Assembly: GCA_026008535.1 (NCBI GenBank)
Contig: BRKX01000004.1
Span: 14,471,501 to 14,535,500 of the forward strand
From: Perilla frutescens
Lineage: Eukaryota; Streptophyta; Magnoliopsida; Lamiales; Lamiaceae
DNA length: 64,000 nt
Direction: 5' to 3'
The notes under the pieces were generated by a model. It was not told where the DNA came from. It did not search any database and saw nothing but the letters and a program-made list of their open reading frames with translations. A program made the translations under genes and the position numbers. This document shows positions 47,013-59,217 of the stretch, one piece after another; the stretch's first letter is position 1; each line of letters opens with the position of its first letter.

Positions 47013-47415
47013 GGGGTATTATTGTATTATCATATTTTAGCTTGACTTTTCAAGGAATTCAAGAAAATGTCCTGATCTTTCATAAATAACAATTTAATAC
47101 CCGACCTTTTGAATGTACACCAAATCTAGCCTGAAATTAATTTTCGAGTTTTTAGTTGTTGACATGTATTTTTTTATACATACGGTGTTGAGTGAAATAT
47201 AATTTTATTTGATTAACTGACGCCGCACAAGTATTTCTCACGTCATTAAAAATTTCGGGTAAAAAGATACACGTCAGAAACTAAAAGTTGGAAAATTAAT
47301 TTCAAGTTGGATTTATTGTATATTCAAAAGGTTAGATATTAAATTGTTATTTATAAAAGGTGAGGATATTTTTGTGAATTATTTGAAAGATCAGGCTAAA
47401 ATATGATAATACCCC
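47013..47415. mobile_element. Foldback MITE with long terminal inverted repeats (Mutator-like)
   Basis: 403 bp. The ends GGGGTATTAT...ATAATACCCC continue as an imperfect inverted repeat through most of each half (ATCATATTTTAGC, ATAAATAACAATTTAATA and ACCTTTTGAAT recur in reverse). Flanking nonamers TTATACTTT and TTATATTTT agree at 8 of 9 positions, as expected for the 9-bp target duplication of Mutator-like elements. No protein is encoded. Confidence 0.7.
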
Positions 47416-47835
47416 TTATATTTTTGATACTTGGACTTTTAAAAGAATTGGAATTTTTTGACATTATAAATTGAGTACTCTGTATAAAAATAATCTCTTT
47501 ATAATAATAAAAAATTATGGTCCAAATTTGGTACTAATTATAAATAAGAATAAATTTTATATTGTATTAATTCAGTGTCTTTTAAGGTCATTTTTAGAAA
47601 ATTTAGCCCCATATAGATAAAACGACATTAAACTTAAAAATATATTTAAATATCTATTTAATTATGTTACATTAAACTTAAGATGATATGAAAATTTATC
47701 TAAAGTTGAATGTGATACATACATATTTTTTTAACATTTCCTAGATGACAAAAATATCATGTTAAATCCTGCAAGTAGATTGTTTTTAATCATAAATGAT
47801 AATAAAGGTTGAATTGTACGGGCCATGGATAAGCA

Positions 47836-47876
47836 ATTAATTAAATTGAGTTGTCGGTATACTCAATTTAATTAAT
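47836..47876. repeat. Perfect 16-bp inverted repeat
   Basis: ATTAATTAAATTGAGT and its exact reverse complement are separated by nine bases (TGTCGGTAT). Confidence 0.85.
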
Positions 47877-48009
47877 GGACATTCGATATCTTAAAAATGA
47901 TAAATTAATTGAGTTAAAGAAACTATATTCATAAATATGGAATCAGGGTGGTAGTGCAATATTAATTCTTTAGTGGATTGAATTAATATTAATGGGTTTA
48001 AGTTGTGTT

Positions 48010-48480
48010 TAGGCTAAACATGAGAACTTAAGGTCTGTTGGAAGCCCAACCCTAATTTCTTCTAAATCTCTTTTGTAGCCATTTATATATATACCTTATA
48101 AAGGGAGAAGAAAAATCCAAGCCATCATAGATGTAATTTCAAAATTCCTCTCCCCAAAAGAAAGAAATTGTAAAAATTTATATTGTGAGGGTTCTTCGTC
48201 TCCAAGTTTCTACAAGGTCTAGAGGATCGTCGCCCACACGATGTCTGGATCGAGGTTGAATCATACAACAAAAGATCATGAAGTGGATAACATGAAGAAT
48301 GAAAAAGTTGTAGATATAAAGATTTTATATCTACATCTTTTCAACGGTGTCTTTCTGATTGCAAGGCAATCGATAATATCAATTTTTCACTATGCATGAG
48401 ATTTAGATTCGGTTTTAGCATGCAATGGGATGTATGATCGTTTTGATCAAAAGATTTTATTCAATCAACACACATCCAAA
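48010..48480 (+). mobile_element. LTR-like remnant
   Basis: A TATA-like TTATATATATACC and CTTATAAAGGGAG near 48085 are followed by a leader with CTAGAGGATCGTCGCCCACA and TGGATCGAGGTTG, the style of a copia leader. No paired LTR or coding domain is found, so this is a low-confidence fragment. Confidence 0.3.
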
Positions 48481-48487
48481 TGATTAG

Positions 48488-48870
48488 AGCTGTCAAAATG
48501 GGCTAGACTCATCGGGTCGGCCCGTACCCGCCAAAAAAATAGGCTTGTTGGGTTGCTATTTTGGAGCGGATCAGATCCTCTGTTGCAATTCCTATTCCAT
48601 TTGGTGTTGCATAACTAGAATTTTTTTTATTTTTTTTAAATATTAATATACCCTAATTGAGGATGGATGAACCCTAAATAAAAAATTTAAATTAAATAAA
48701 ATCTTAATAAATTAAAAATTAAAAAAATAATTTTTTATTTAAAAAAAAATGAAGGCTTGGAACAGGAAATGTAATAGGAAATGCAACAGGTAATCTAGTG
48801 TGATTTTGGAGGCCCGCCAAACGGAGGTGGGCTTTGGCGGGGCAGGCTTAGCCCGCGGGCCTGTGCTTTT
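48488..48870. mobile_element. Non-autonomous element fragment with SINE-tail-like insertion
   Basis: Starts AGAGCTGTCAAAATGGGC and contains GGGTCGGCCCGTACCCGCC; near 48810-48870 opposed GGCCCGCC, GGCGGGGC and GCCCGCGGGCC words occur. This composition is typical of GC-rich inverted-repeat plant elements. Between them (48650-48740) lies the CCTAAATAAAAAATTTAAAT repeat also found at 16650 and 34650. Confidence 0.4.
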
Positions 48871-49038
48871 TTATTTTTTATTTTCATAATTTTAAATCTA
48901 TATTTATTTTGAAAAATAAATGAAAAATAATGAAATCACAAATTAATTTAATAATAATTAATTTTGATTGAAATTAAAAATATCAAATAATTAATGGTGA
49001 TCATTTGTGTTTGTGAAACGATATATGTTTTAATATAA

Positions 49039-49065
49039 CTAGTATATCACCTGTGCGATGCACAG
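49039..49065 (-). mobile_element. Helitron-like 3' terminus
   Basis: On the minus strand, a hairpin CTGTGC-ATC-GCACAG (49051-49065) is followed by GTGATATA and CTAG, then T. This matches the Helitron 3' end rule. The 5' end on the higher-coordinate side was not identified with confidence. Confidence 0.5.
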
Positions 49066-50755
49066 ATCGCACAGGGGATGTTATTAAAAAAAATATTTAT
49101 GTACAATTATAAAATTATATCCAATCATGAATTTCGCATATAAATATATGAATTATATCGTTTGAATTATAAATTACTTATGTATTTTTCATCATTGGAG
49201 AAATCAACTATGGTATATATGTATTACATAAAATTAATATATGCAATATTAAATTGCTTTTAATATAGTGATTTTATACAAGATATTGCTAATTTTCATC
49301 TCATGCATTTTTAAATACATAATTTGTGAGTCAACATGTCTGTGTGTGTGTATTAGAGAATTTTGCATATTAGTCTGTTACATATGTGTGTGTGTATATG
49401 CATATTTATGTATAAGTGCATTTCATCATTTTTTATTTCATTTAAATAGCATATGCATGTATTCATATTTGCATTAACATATATGTGCATGTAGATACAC
49501 AATACATATAGAAAATTATAAACATGGAAATGCAATATTGAAAAAAAAAAGAGAAAACAATGCATACAATGAGAATATTACAAGCTAATTGAAAATCATA
49601 AACATACTACTCAAGAAGGTTGAAGCAAATCAAGATCTTAAGAAAGTTCAAAATCACAATTCCACATTCACGTTTGAACTACACATCATTTAAAAAGAGA
49701 GATGAAAACTAATAAAAATAAACAACTCACCTAACTACCTCTATTTTTTAAACCTTTTGGGTAGTGCGAATCTCGATCGTTCAACGCCCACCATGACAAG
49801 TTAACATTGTTTGTTAGCTTGAACAATGAAGATGAAATAAAAAGGAAAATCATTTGGGAATCATCCTTACAAAAAAAAGAGATATTGACTGAAGATACCA
49901 CTGGAGCTCACCGATTATATATGGCACTACTCACAGACAACAACAATCGTCTTCCTCTCATGCACCAAGGTCGAAGATCGCCGGTGAATGATAAATGATG
50001 TATCGTCGAAAGATAAAGACATATGGCGAGTCCATGAAATACAATGAATGAAAGAAGAATGAGATAAAGTTTTGAAGACAAAAAGTTACATTGTTTATTT
50101 TCATTCTAAAGGATAGAATATTTATTGAAGATTAAAGCACATGAAAAGAAATAGATTAAAGCATGTGTTAAACTGGGAAATCAAGAAAACAACGAATCTT
50201 GTTGTTATACATAAAATCAGAAGTCATCTTTTGTGCTCAGCTGCAGCTGAAGCTTGTCAGTCTCAGAATGTCCTTGAGCAAGATATCTCACATTATCTAA
50301 CCTGCAAAAAGGTGCAGACTTCATGAAGAAAGACTGATCTTATGAGATAAAAAAATGCAATACTCCCTTTTGATATAGTCGAAACTTTGGCTTAACAAAG
50401 CATATCTCTCTTTATTACTGTGGAAAATTCTTTTGAGTACTGTAAAAAAAATATGCAGCCTAAATTACAGATGATAGATGATTGAGAATCTTGACACCAC
50501 CCAAGGCCAAAGATCCATCCGTATCTTCATAACAAATGATTGTCAATTAATTTTAATTAGGCCAACAAGTTACTAGTTAATATAATGTGCTAACAAAAAA
50601 AATTGGGTTGTGAATACCAAGAAAATTTACACAATAGCACATTTGGGCTTTGATTTGATTGATGAAATACTTAGATGGAAGCTCAAACTTTAGTTACGCT
50701 TCAATGAGAAATCAAGTCATGCCATATCTCATATTATTGAAAATAGATTTAAGAA
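49066..50755. other. AT-rich spacer
   Basis: Short open frames exist, but none resembles a known protein. May include the body of the Helitron ending at 49039. Confidence 0.4.
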
Positions 50756-50759
50756 CAAG

Positions 50760-53149
50760 AAATCTTAGATACGAGTATAAATAATCTATCAAATTTTAAA
50801 TCGAATTCGAGAACTCCTTAACTTAATTATAAAAGGTTCACAAATCAAATTGAAATGGGAGACTTCTTGATACGAGTTAAAATTATCTAATATAAATTTC
50901 AAAATATGAGACTCCTTCATCTCCAAGACGAATCTCATTCATGAATGAGTCTCATGGGGACATTTATAAGCAATTAAAAATTAATTGTCAATCAAATGGT
51001 GCCACATGAAAATTAAAAATGATTAAATACCAAATTATATTATTTATTTATATTTTAGAGATTTTATTAAAGAAAATTACTAAATAAAATAAATAGTAAT
51101 TTGATATGTGTGGAAGCTTTCAACCAATGAGAAATTGACAAGTGGCGAGCTCATACAAGAAATCAATATATGGTTATAGAGAATCATAAAAATACAAGGC
51201 GTCAATGAAATTGTGTCACCTGAACCCTAATATAAAATGAAAGTATACACCCCGTGTGATTGGTATTTGTCTGCAATGTTCACAGAAAAGTTCACGAACA
51301 TTGTAGGATAAAGTTCACAATAATGTTCAGGAACAGTATAGTGAACTTAATGTAAATTGCAGAATATAAAGCACACAACAGATTGGTAATCCTGTTCGAT
51401 CAACTGATCTACGTCAGGAGGACTTGTCAAGTCTGTGGAAAATAATTCACTACTCCGATGTCACTTTTACTTAGGATCTTACACACAGTTGACCTCTCAT
51501 TAATCGGTACCCTTTTTACCCGTACACTCTCTTTCATTGAATTGAATCGTGAGATCCCCTCACAACCTAGATATCTAACCTAGTTCCCACAAAAAATCTA
51601 TACCAAGACTCCTTTTGACAGTGTATGAAAAGTGCTTCAATACACAATGACTAGAACACTAATCTCTAGTCTAAACTCACAACCGAAACTATATGGCTCA
51701 AAACAGTTGGAGCTCTTGAAATATTCAGTGCAATTTTTCTATTCGGTGTGCCTCCTAATAAGTCTGTATCCTAGGCTTATTTATAGATAAACAATGCAGC
51801 CTTAACAAGGGAACAAAAGTCATAATCCTAATCTGAAATGAATAAAGAAACTTTCCTTATTGAAATTGAGACCAAGGACAATCCATGTTAAGATATCTTC
51901 CCTCTTTAGAACTCTACCTTTGACTTTAATCTCGTGCTCTTCAAGCTGGATAAGGCATCTTCTAGAATAATCCTTAAATATCCTCTTAGTTGGAAACCTC
52001 GAATGACTTCATCGATCTTGGAAGAACAATCTGGACAAAGGAGGTTCATGCAAACATTCATGAATGTTGTAACGAACATTGTTGATCTTAAACCTTCACT
52101 TCAGGTAGCATAGCGGAATGTCTTATATGTCCACAAACTGACTTCTGGCTATCACTAAAGCTAGCTGGCAGTACTTAACATGTTGAATAATCTCAGTGTG
52201 GCACAATGCGCAACCGTCTTCATCTTCAACTCAAATTAAACTCCTTACTTGAGCTATCTTCAGGAAAATTAGATCACGTTCATGTACATCTTTATGAATG
52301 TTGTCCAGAACAATAGACATGTACTTGGAAAAATCAAATACTTAGTGATTATTCAATGACATACAAATGAATGACAATTAATCACTTTTACAAATACTTA
52401 GTGATTATTCAATGTCAATTTGATGAATGACAATTAACTACTGTAACAAGCGCAATGTAGATCACTTGATAAATAATCATAGTGCTCAGCATGACACTAG
52501 CAATCCATCTTGATTGTGTATCTTCGTTTAGTATCAAGCACATAATTAACATAAAATACCAATGAAATTGTGTCATCTAAGCCCTAAATGCACCCTCATT
52601 TGCTTATAAATAGATGTCTTGGCCAAAGAAAAACACAAAATTTCAAGAGTTCAAGTTGAAGAAGGATTCCTTAGTGAAACTCTCTCCAATATTCAAGGCA
52701 TTCTTGTAAATCTTTAAGACATTTTTCGTGAGTCACTCGCATTCTTCACCAAAATCATCCCAAATTTGGCATTTGCTCTGGAATCAAGGTGTTCAACCCC
52801 CCGATGGTGTTACAAAATCTAAATCTTCAAGTTGTTCTTGAATATTCAAGACATTTTTAAAGAAGTTCGTTATTCTTCATCAAGATTGTCCTAAAATGTA
52901 CGTTTGATTTGTAAGCAAGGTGAAAACCCTTCAAATTAACATTATAAACCTCAAAACATCAAGTTCATGAAGATCGAAGAGTAAAATCTACCTTAAAGAT
53001 ATTGAAGAATGATGGATATCAAATTTGGAAAAGTAGAATCAGAATATCAACATAGAGAATCGAACCACAATTATAATTTCAATCAAAAAATATTTCTTTG
53101 TACGTTTTTTCGGTGTTTATTAACATAAATACACAAAATTTATGTTACA
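50760..53149 (+). mobile_element. 3' part of a second non-coding LTR element related to 18608-30004
   Basis: 50760-50960 is the reverse-orientation relative of the internal end of the first element (GATACGAGTT, GAGACTCCTTC, ATGAATGAGTCTC, then a purine tract ATGGGGACATT). The LTR starts near 50965 and ends at 53149 with GTGTTTATTAACATAAAT ... TTATGTTACA, matching the end of the first element's LTR. A TATAAATAG box is at 52610-52618. The LTR is interrupted at about 51231-52559. The 5' LTR is missing. Confidence 0.6.
51231..52559 (-). mobile_element. Insertion inside the LTR, probably another LTR-type sequence
   Basis: Both sides carry nearly the same 28 bases (CAATGAAATTGTGTCA plus (C/T)CT...CCCTAA) at 51203-51230 and 52560-52587, with three differences. 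The insert shares words such as AATGTTCA and GTTCACGAAC, and on the minus strand has CTATAAATAAGCC, a TATA-like box. No protein domain is seen. Identity is uncertain. Confidence 0.4.
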
Positions 53150-54944
53150 CCCCCAAATCGGCAACCAACTGCGATTTTCTCCAAATATCTACAATCCACC
53201 ACCTTCGCCTTTGCAACCGCCACAACCATCACCATCGTTGCAACATGCTAGCATTATTAACCATAATTGTAACTGATTCGATCTTCAATTTTATAAGTTA
53301 TAATGATGGTTTATATTATATGCAATTCCCTAATGTCTCTTTGTGATATGATTATCAAGGGTTTAGGATTAACATTTCTATAAATTATCAAGTTGCTTAA
53401 TTGTTGAACATTTTTATATAAATAATTAGGATGGTTAATTTGCTTGTAATTTTAAATTATTCTAATGGATCATATTCATTTATGCTTTTGTGAAGACATG
53501 CCAAGTTTGCTTAAAAATATTGATGATTTTGTGAGGACGTGATATCTCATTTGACTTTACAAAAGAGATATTTGTCTATTGTATTGATTTTTTTTATGGG
53601 GCCAATATCTTGGGAGGTGATTTTGATTGTTCAGTATAGTGGGGGATCAAATTAAGAGTTTAGAAGGGGGTTCATTTGTTGTCATTTATATTATCAGAAC
53701 AAAAAAATGTAGTTTTAAATTGTTGGACATATGATAGGATCTGAAATGGAAATGTAATTATTTATCTTTTCTGGTGCAATGCTTTAGGTCTTGATACCTT
53801 GCTTGAGAGTATTGGTTATTTCAATCAATTACCTGTGCAGTCCGGTTCAATAATTTGGGTCTTGATACCATGATTAGGAGTGTCAGTTATTTCAATAAAT
53901 TACTCGTAGTAAGATGTATTTTCTTTCTTCACTATTTAAAATGGTTATAAGAAAGTAAGTTATTGACCAAATCAATGATAAGTGTGATTCACTTGCTACT
54001 GTGATTTAAAGGTAGTGTCAACATTAGAGCTCTGCATTGGGAGTTTTCTTCTAATTATTGTTGAAGAAAACATTATTTTCAGTGATGTGCGTGTCTCTAT
54101 AACAATGATTATATGCAGTAATGTATTATTCTTGGAGTTTGATTGAATGTGTTGTAGTCTATATTTGAAAATCTACAATTTATTTGAGTTCACATTTGTT
54201 TAGGTGGGTTGTTAGTTTTGAAACATGCAATGTTAGTGTTTATTTGAAATATGCAATTTTAGTTTTTGAATTCATTAATAAAATTTGTTTATGATATGAT
54301 AATTGTTTTCTACATCATATGACAACACATGAAGAAATCGTAAAGAGCTTGATTATTTATAATGAAGAAATTATCATTTACCTAATATTTTTTATTAGGA
54401 TCCTGCTCGAGTTGATCATTTTATATTTTTATATGATGTTCCTTTGTGAGAAAATGAGGTTTCATAATTTGGAAACATGTATATTGGTCTTGGCTTCATT
54501 ATTTATTTATCTTCAATATTGAGATTTTATTGAACTCTGGACTTTTACAATCATTTTGGTCACTTTCCTCAAGTAATATATGTTGTTGTGATTGATTTCC
54601 ATAGTTCAAGAAGTCGATGGAGAAGGTTGATGGTGCAACTCTCAGAGAATCTTCAGAGTAAATATTGTGCAAAGCTTGAGTGTGTTTTGTTCGCAACACT
54701 CTACTATATATGACAACTAGTTAGGAAAACCTATTTTATTTGTTGAAGAACAATGAGAGTGTTGGTAAATAGTAATAACTTCAATCCATATATGTGTAGT
54801 AACTTCAGTAAGAATATAGAAACATTATTTTGAAATGAATAGTGTTCTAGTGGGGATAGTTTTCTTTTATAGGAAGATTTGATTTTCGCAGAACCATTAC
54901 AGAACCATAGCTAATAATTCTTATTTGTTATTTGTTCGATAATT
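53150..54944. other. AT-rich spacer with a short duplication
   Basis: 53780-53910 carries a duplicated block of about 75 bp (GGTCTTGATACC, GAGTGT-like, GTTATTTCAAT(C/A)AATTAC). No gene is recognised. Confidence 0.5.
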
Positions 54945-55880
54945 TATGTTTAATGATGGATAATATCATATGATACTCACCTTTAATTTAATGATATTTC
55001 ACATCATAATTAATGATATTCCACTCACTGCAGAGTTAATGATTCTTCATATGATAGCTAATGATAATATCATATGATAATTCTCTTTCCTTGACTTTAT
55101 AATTAACATTTAATCATCAATAATATCACATGACACTTATTTGTTCTTGATTTAATAATTAATATATAATCATGAGTTAACAATATTTCACTTCATAGTT
55201 AATGATATTTTACCTCATAGTTAATGATGCTTCAATTTCTAACTAATGATACTTGTCTGTTTTTTTGTTTGATAAGTAATGTTCAATCGTCAATAATTTC
55301 ATATGATACTTCACTTCCAAGTTAATGATACTCCACCTCACAATTAATGATACTTCACTCGATATCTAATGATACCTATATGTTCTTGGTACAATAATTA
55401 GTGTTTATTCACGAATAATATCATATGATACATCAATAATATAATTTTAGTTCAATAATATAATATTTAATCACTGATGATATTTCACTCTTAGTTAATG
55501 ATACTTTAACTCATAGTTAATGATACTTTAACTCGTAACTAATTATATTTGTCTGTTATATTGATTGATAATTAATGCTCAATTATCGATAATTTCATAT
55601 GATACTTCATTCCCAAGTTAATGATACTCACGTCACAATTAATGATACTCCACCACAAAGCTAATGATATTTAATTTCTATGTTCTTGGTACAATAATTA
55701 ATGTTTAATCACGTATTATATCATATGATACATCGCCTAAGAGTTAATGATATTTCACATCATAGCTAACAATATATTTTTAAGTCAATAATTAATATTT
55801 AATCACTGATAATATCATATGATATTTCAACTCTTAGTTATTGATATTTCACCTTAGTTAATGATATTTCACCTCCCAAA
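54945..55880. repeat. Degenerate AT-rich tandem array (AGTTAATGATACTTCAC type)
   Basis: A short unit of about 25 bp, (AG)TTAATGATA(C/T)TTCACCTCATA, recurs more than twenty times. It is organised in larger blocks of roughly 130-180 bp that also include TGTTCTTGGTACAATAATTA and AATATCATATGATAC. Units are heavily diverged. No coding potential. Confidence 0.75.
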
Positions 55881-56127
55881 TGATAAACAACCAATCAATA
55901 AATCAAGATAACATGAATTGAACTCATTCTATTAAGATAAATCAGATTTAGCAAGTGAAAGATCCCTATCATAGTTAAAATTCAAATAAGTGGAACTCAA
56001 TCTATTAAGTTAAATCAAATTTAGTAAATGAAAGTCATACATATCTACAGTAAATATGTTTTTTTTATATAACAAATACAACATCTTTCTTCAATTCAAA
56101 ATAAGCTCCTCAGAACATCAACTCAAG

Positions 56128-56158
<31 letters not shown>

Positions 56159-57400
56159 CTTCTTCTTCTTCTTCTTCTTCTTCTTCTTCTTCTTCTTCTT
56201 CTTCTTCTTTCCTTGATTGCACACAATAGGATCCTGCATTTCTTCTTCTTTCCTAGAAAACATACATAAGGATCTTGCAAAAAAGGAAAATAATTAAACA
56301 AAAGGATACAAATTCATTAAAAAAAACATATGATCTTATAAACTACATAATCACATGAAAATACGAAGGCTACACACAGTAAGTAAGCTTCTAATAGAAT
56401 CAAATTCTATTTCTTTCCGTGAACAAAATCAATTGATCTTAATTAACCTTAAATACACCAAATATATCATCAGCTACTAAATAAAAAATATAATCCTAAA
56501 AAAAATCATATTTTTGTCAAACGAAATTCAATATTCAAACAGAAAATTAAACTACAACATTGCATAGAAAATTAAACAAAATTTAGTATGCCATAATTTA
56601 ATACCAATGCCCTCGTTATCGATCTGTTGCAGTTCTTTGTAATTTACCTTTATTTAAATTTGCAGATTTTTTTGCCTCTTTTCTCAAAATCTTCGAACGA
56701 AAACAAACCATCACTGTGAAAAATCCAAGATTATGCACCTGAAGAAAAACCGCCTAATTGAATTATGGTGGAGGGGATGGGCAGTTGTCCGTCGGCACCA
56801 TTGAGTAACGGTGAAGACCTTCAACGACGTTTGAAACTTTGTTCTCCAAGATAAAATCATGTTGTAGATTGTGGCATTGAGTCTCTATAATTGCAGTGGA
56901 GTAATGCATTAGGTTTTTTTTAAATATATTTAATGAAGCCGGTCGGATCAGTTGGGATCCGTGTAACGCTTACAATCCGTTAGATGGTCCACATGAGTAT
57001 GCCTCCAAAATAAATTTTATTCAATCTATACATTTTATAATTAATTGTAAATTTTAATAATAAAACAATTATGAAATGAGTTACTCAATTTTAATACTTT
57101 TTCCCACTTGATTTCCTTCCGTAGACTAATAATATTTTTTATTGATTTGTCAAGTAAAATATTTTATTTTTTTTCCTCAAAAAGTTTTGTTTTTTTTTTT
57201 TTATATAAAAAAAAGACTCTGTTCAAAATTCTTATATGTTGAAAATAGCGAAAAATAAAATTGAAAATTCCAATAACTGACTTTGTAGGAGCATACCGAA
57301 ATCTTGGCCATGTTCAAAACCACTCAAAATTGAAGAAACCCCCTCACTCTCTCTTCCACAAAACAAAGGAAAAATAGTTGTTAAAAAAAAAAGGAAAAAT
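55881..57400. other. AT-rich spacer
   Basis: Apart from the CTT microsatellite at 56129-56210, no gene or named repeat is seen. The distal part is the presumed promoter of the gene at 57511. Confidence 0.5.
56129..56210. repeat. (CTT)n microsatellite, about 82 bp
   Basis: About 27 perfect CTT units. The poly-Arg frame on the minus strand is an artefact of this repeat. Confidence 0.95.
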
Positions 57401-57510
57401 ATAAAAAATGAAAAGTTATTATAGTCGTGAGATATCAACAACAAAAGTAGAAGTATAGCAATAGCAGTAGCAGCAGCGTAAAAGCAGAAAATCAAGAAAC
57501 GAAAAAAGAA

Positions 57511-58374
57511 ATGGCTTATATTCTGCCAAATGTTTCGCCAACACTTCTCCAGCCCAAAGACAAACCCTCCTCCGCCATTTTTGTTCCGCTCTCTTCAACT
57601 TCCACCTATACGCCGTCGTCTCAGACGAAGCTCGAGCCACCTCCGCCGCGTGGCTTGGCGCAGGTTAACCGCACTCCTGGTGCGCAGGATAAGCAGCAGG
57701 ACCCAAGAAATGAGTTTTATGTGAATTTAGGCTTAGCTGTTCGAACCCTCCGCGAAGACCTCCCTTTGATCTTCACCAAAGACCTCAATTATGACATTTA
57801 CAGGTATCCTAATACATCCCCCTTTTGCTTCTGGATTATTAATTAATTTATATAAATGATTTATATTTATTTATTGCGTTTTGGCAGGGATGATGTAACG
57901 TTTATAGACCCCCTTAACACGTTTAGCGGAATTGAAAAATACAAAATGATATTTTGGGCTTTGAGATTTCATGGGAGAATTCTGTTTAGGGAGATATCAT
58001 TGGAGGTGCTTAGAATTTGGCAGCCTTCTGAGAATATGATTCTGATCAGATGGAACTTGAGGGGGATCCCTCGTGTTCCTTGGGAGGCAAAGGGCGAATT
58101 TCAGGGCACGTCGCGTTATAAACTCGACAGAAATGGCAAGATTTACGAGCACAAGGTTGATAATTTGGCCTTCAATCTGCCACAGACATTGCAACCTGCA
58201 GCCTCTGTTTTGGACCTTGTTGCAGCTTGCCCTGCTAGCCCCAATCCCACCTTCTTGTGGGATGCTTCTCCCACTTTGTCTTCGTGTTCGTGGGTTGACT
58301 TCTATAGGGCTGTCAAAGAGACTTTGGATCGAGGGGAATTGATCATTCCTCAAGATTGTTTGGCTTGTTCATAG
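57511..58374 (+). CDS. DUF2358 family protein (NTF2-like), probably plastid-targeted
   Basis: Two exons, 57511-57803 and 57888-58374 (intron of 84 bp, phase 2, GTATCC and GGCAG borders), encode 259 residues. Residues 1-60 are rich in Ser, Thr and Pro and nearly free of acidic residues, like a chloroplast transit peptide. From about residue 68 the DUF2358 domain follows: DLPLIFTKDLNYDIYRDDVTFID, split here by the intron, then NTFSGIEKYKMIFWALRFHG, IRIWQPSEN-like RIWQPSENMILIRWNL, GIPRVPWEAKGEFQGTS and YKLDRNGKIYEHKVDNLAF. These segments are strongly conserved in plant and algal relatives; the fold belongs to the NTF2-like group and the function is unknown. It is convergent with the cyclin gene downstream. 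Confidence 0.9.
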
Positions 58375-58516
58375 TCACAACTTGGCTTATAAATAGATCG
58401 ATTATGGATGGAATTTACGGATGTATACGTAGAAAGATAGAGGCCCCTGAGGAGTATATGTATACTTATATACTGCTGTAGCATAGGGCGGGCACAAATC
58501 AACATCATATTCAATT

Positions 58517-58552
<36 letters not shown>

Positions 58553-59217
58553 GATAATGTTCAGTTCATAGTCTTGATAACTTCATCTATGCATTTTTGC
58601 TCCATTGTGTACATTGTTTACAGTTGTCACTTGACTGCTCATCTCTATGTCTCTACTCAGTTGTGGTGGTCGTTTTGTTGTGTTTCTCAATAATGCATAG
58701 CATGAAATAGATAGAGGGTCTATACTCTTGTTTGATGCCATGGAGAATTTGAATTTGATCATCCCTTCCTCATATAACCACTATTGAATGTTTCCAGAAC
58801 AAAGATGGATAACAAATATGTAAGGATTCAAAATTTACATCAATATAAACCTAGGTAGCATCATCATCATAGTGTGGTACAGCAATAGCACATACTTTGG
58901 GTATTATGTGTGTTAGTAACGGTGTAGACCATAACAACAATCATTACAAGCAGACAATCGTACCAGAACGTCGATTCTGATAAACTACCTGTACCTTCCT
59001 GCAAACAACAAAAACAAGGCACGAGTCAAAAACTATATGAATGAAGTTCTTCCTTACTTTCTTTTGGGAGAGGTAAACCATATGAATTATCAAGTGTTAA
59101 GAGGGGGGAGGCTAGAAAGGTAAAAAGAAATACGAGTGTGAAAAGACAGAGACATACATCTTTTGGTTTCTTCAACACTTTTGTTGATAGATTTGATGAA
59201 AGAAATAACTAGTATCA
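58375..59217. other. Convergent intergenic region between the DUF2358 and cyclin genes
   Basis: Contains an (AT)n microsatellite at 58520-58549 and presumed 3' UTRs of both genes. No other gene is seen. Confidence 0.6.

Noticed and set aside
56110..56301. Minus-strand poly-Arg protein
   Set aside because: Translation of the CTT microsatellite.
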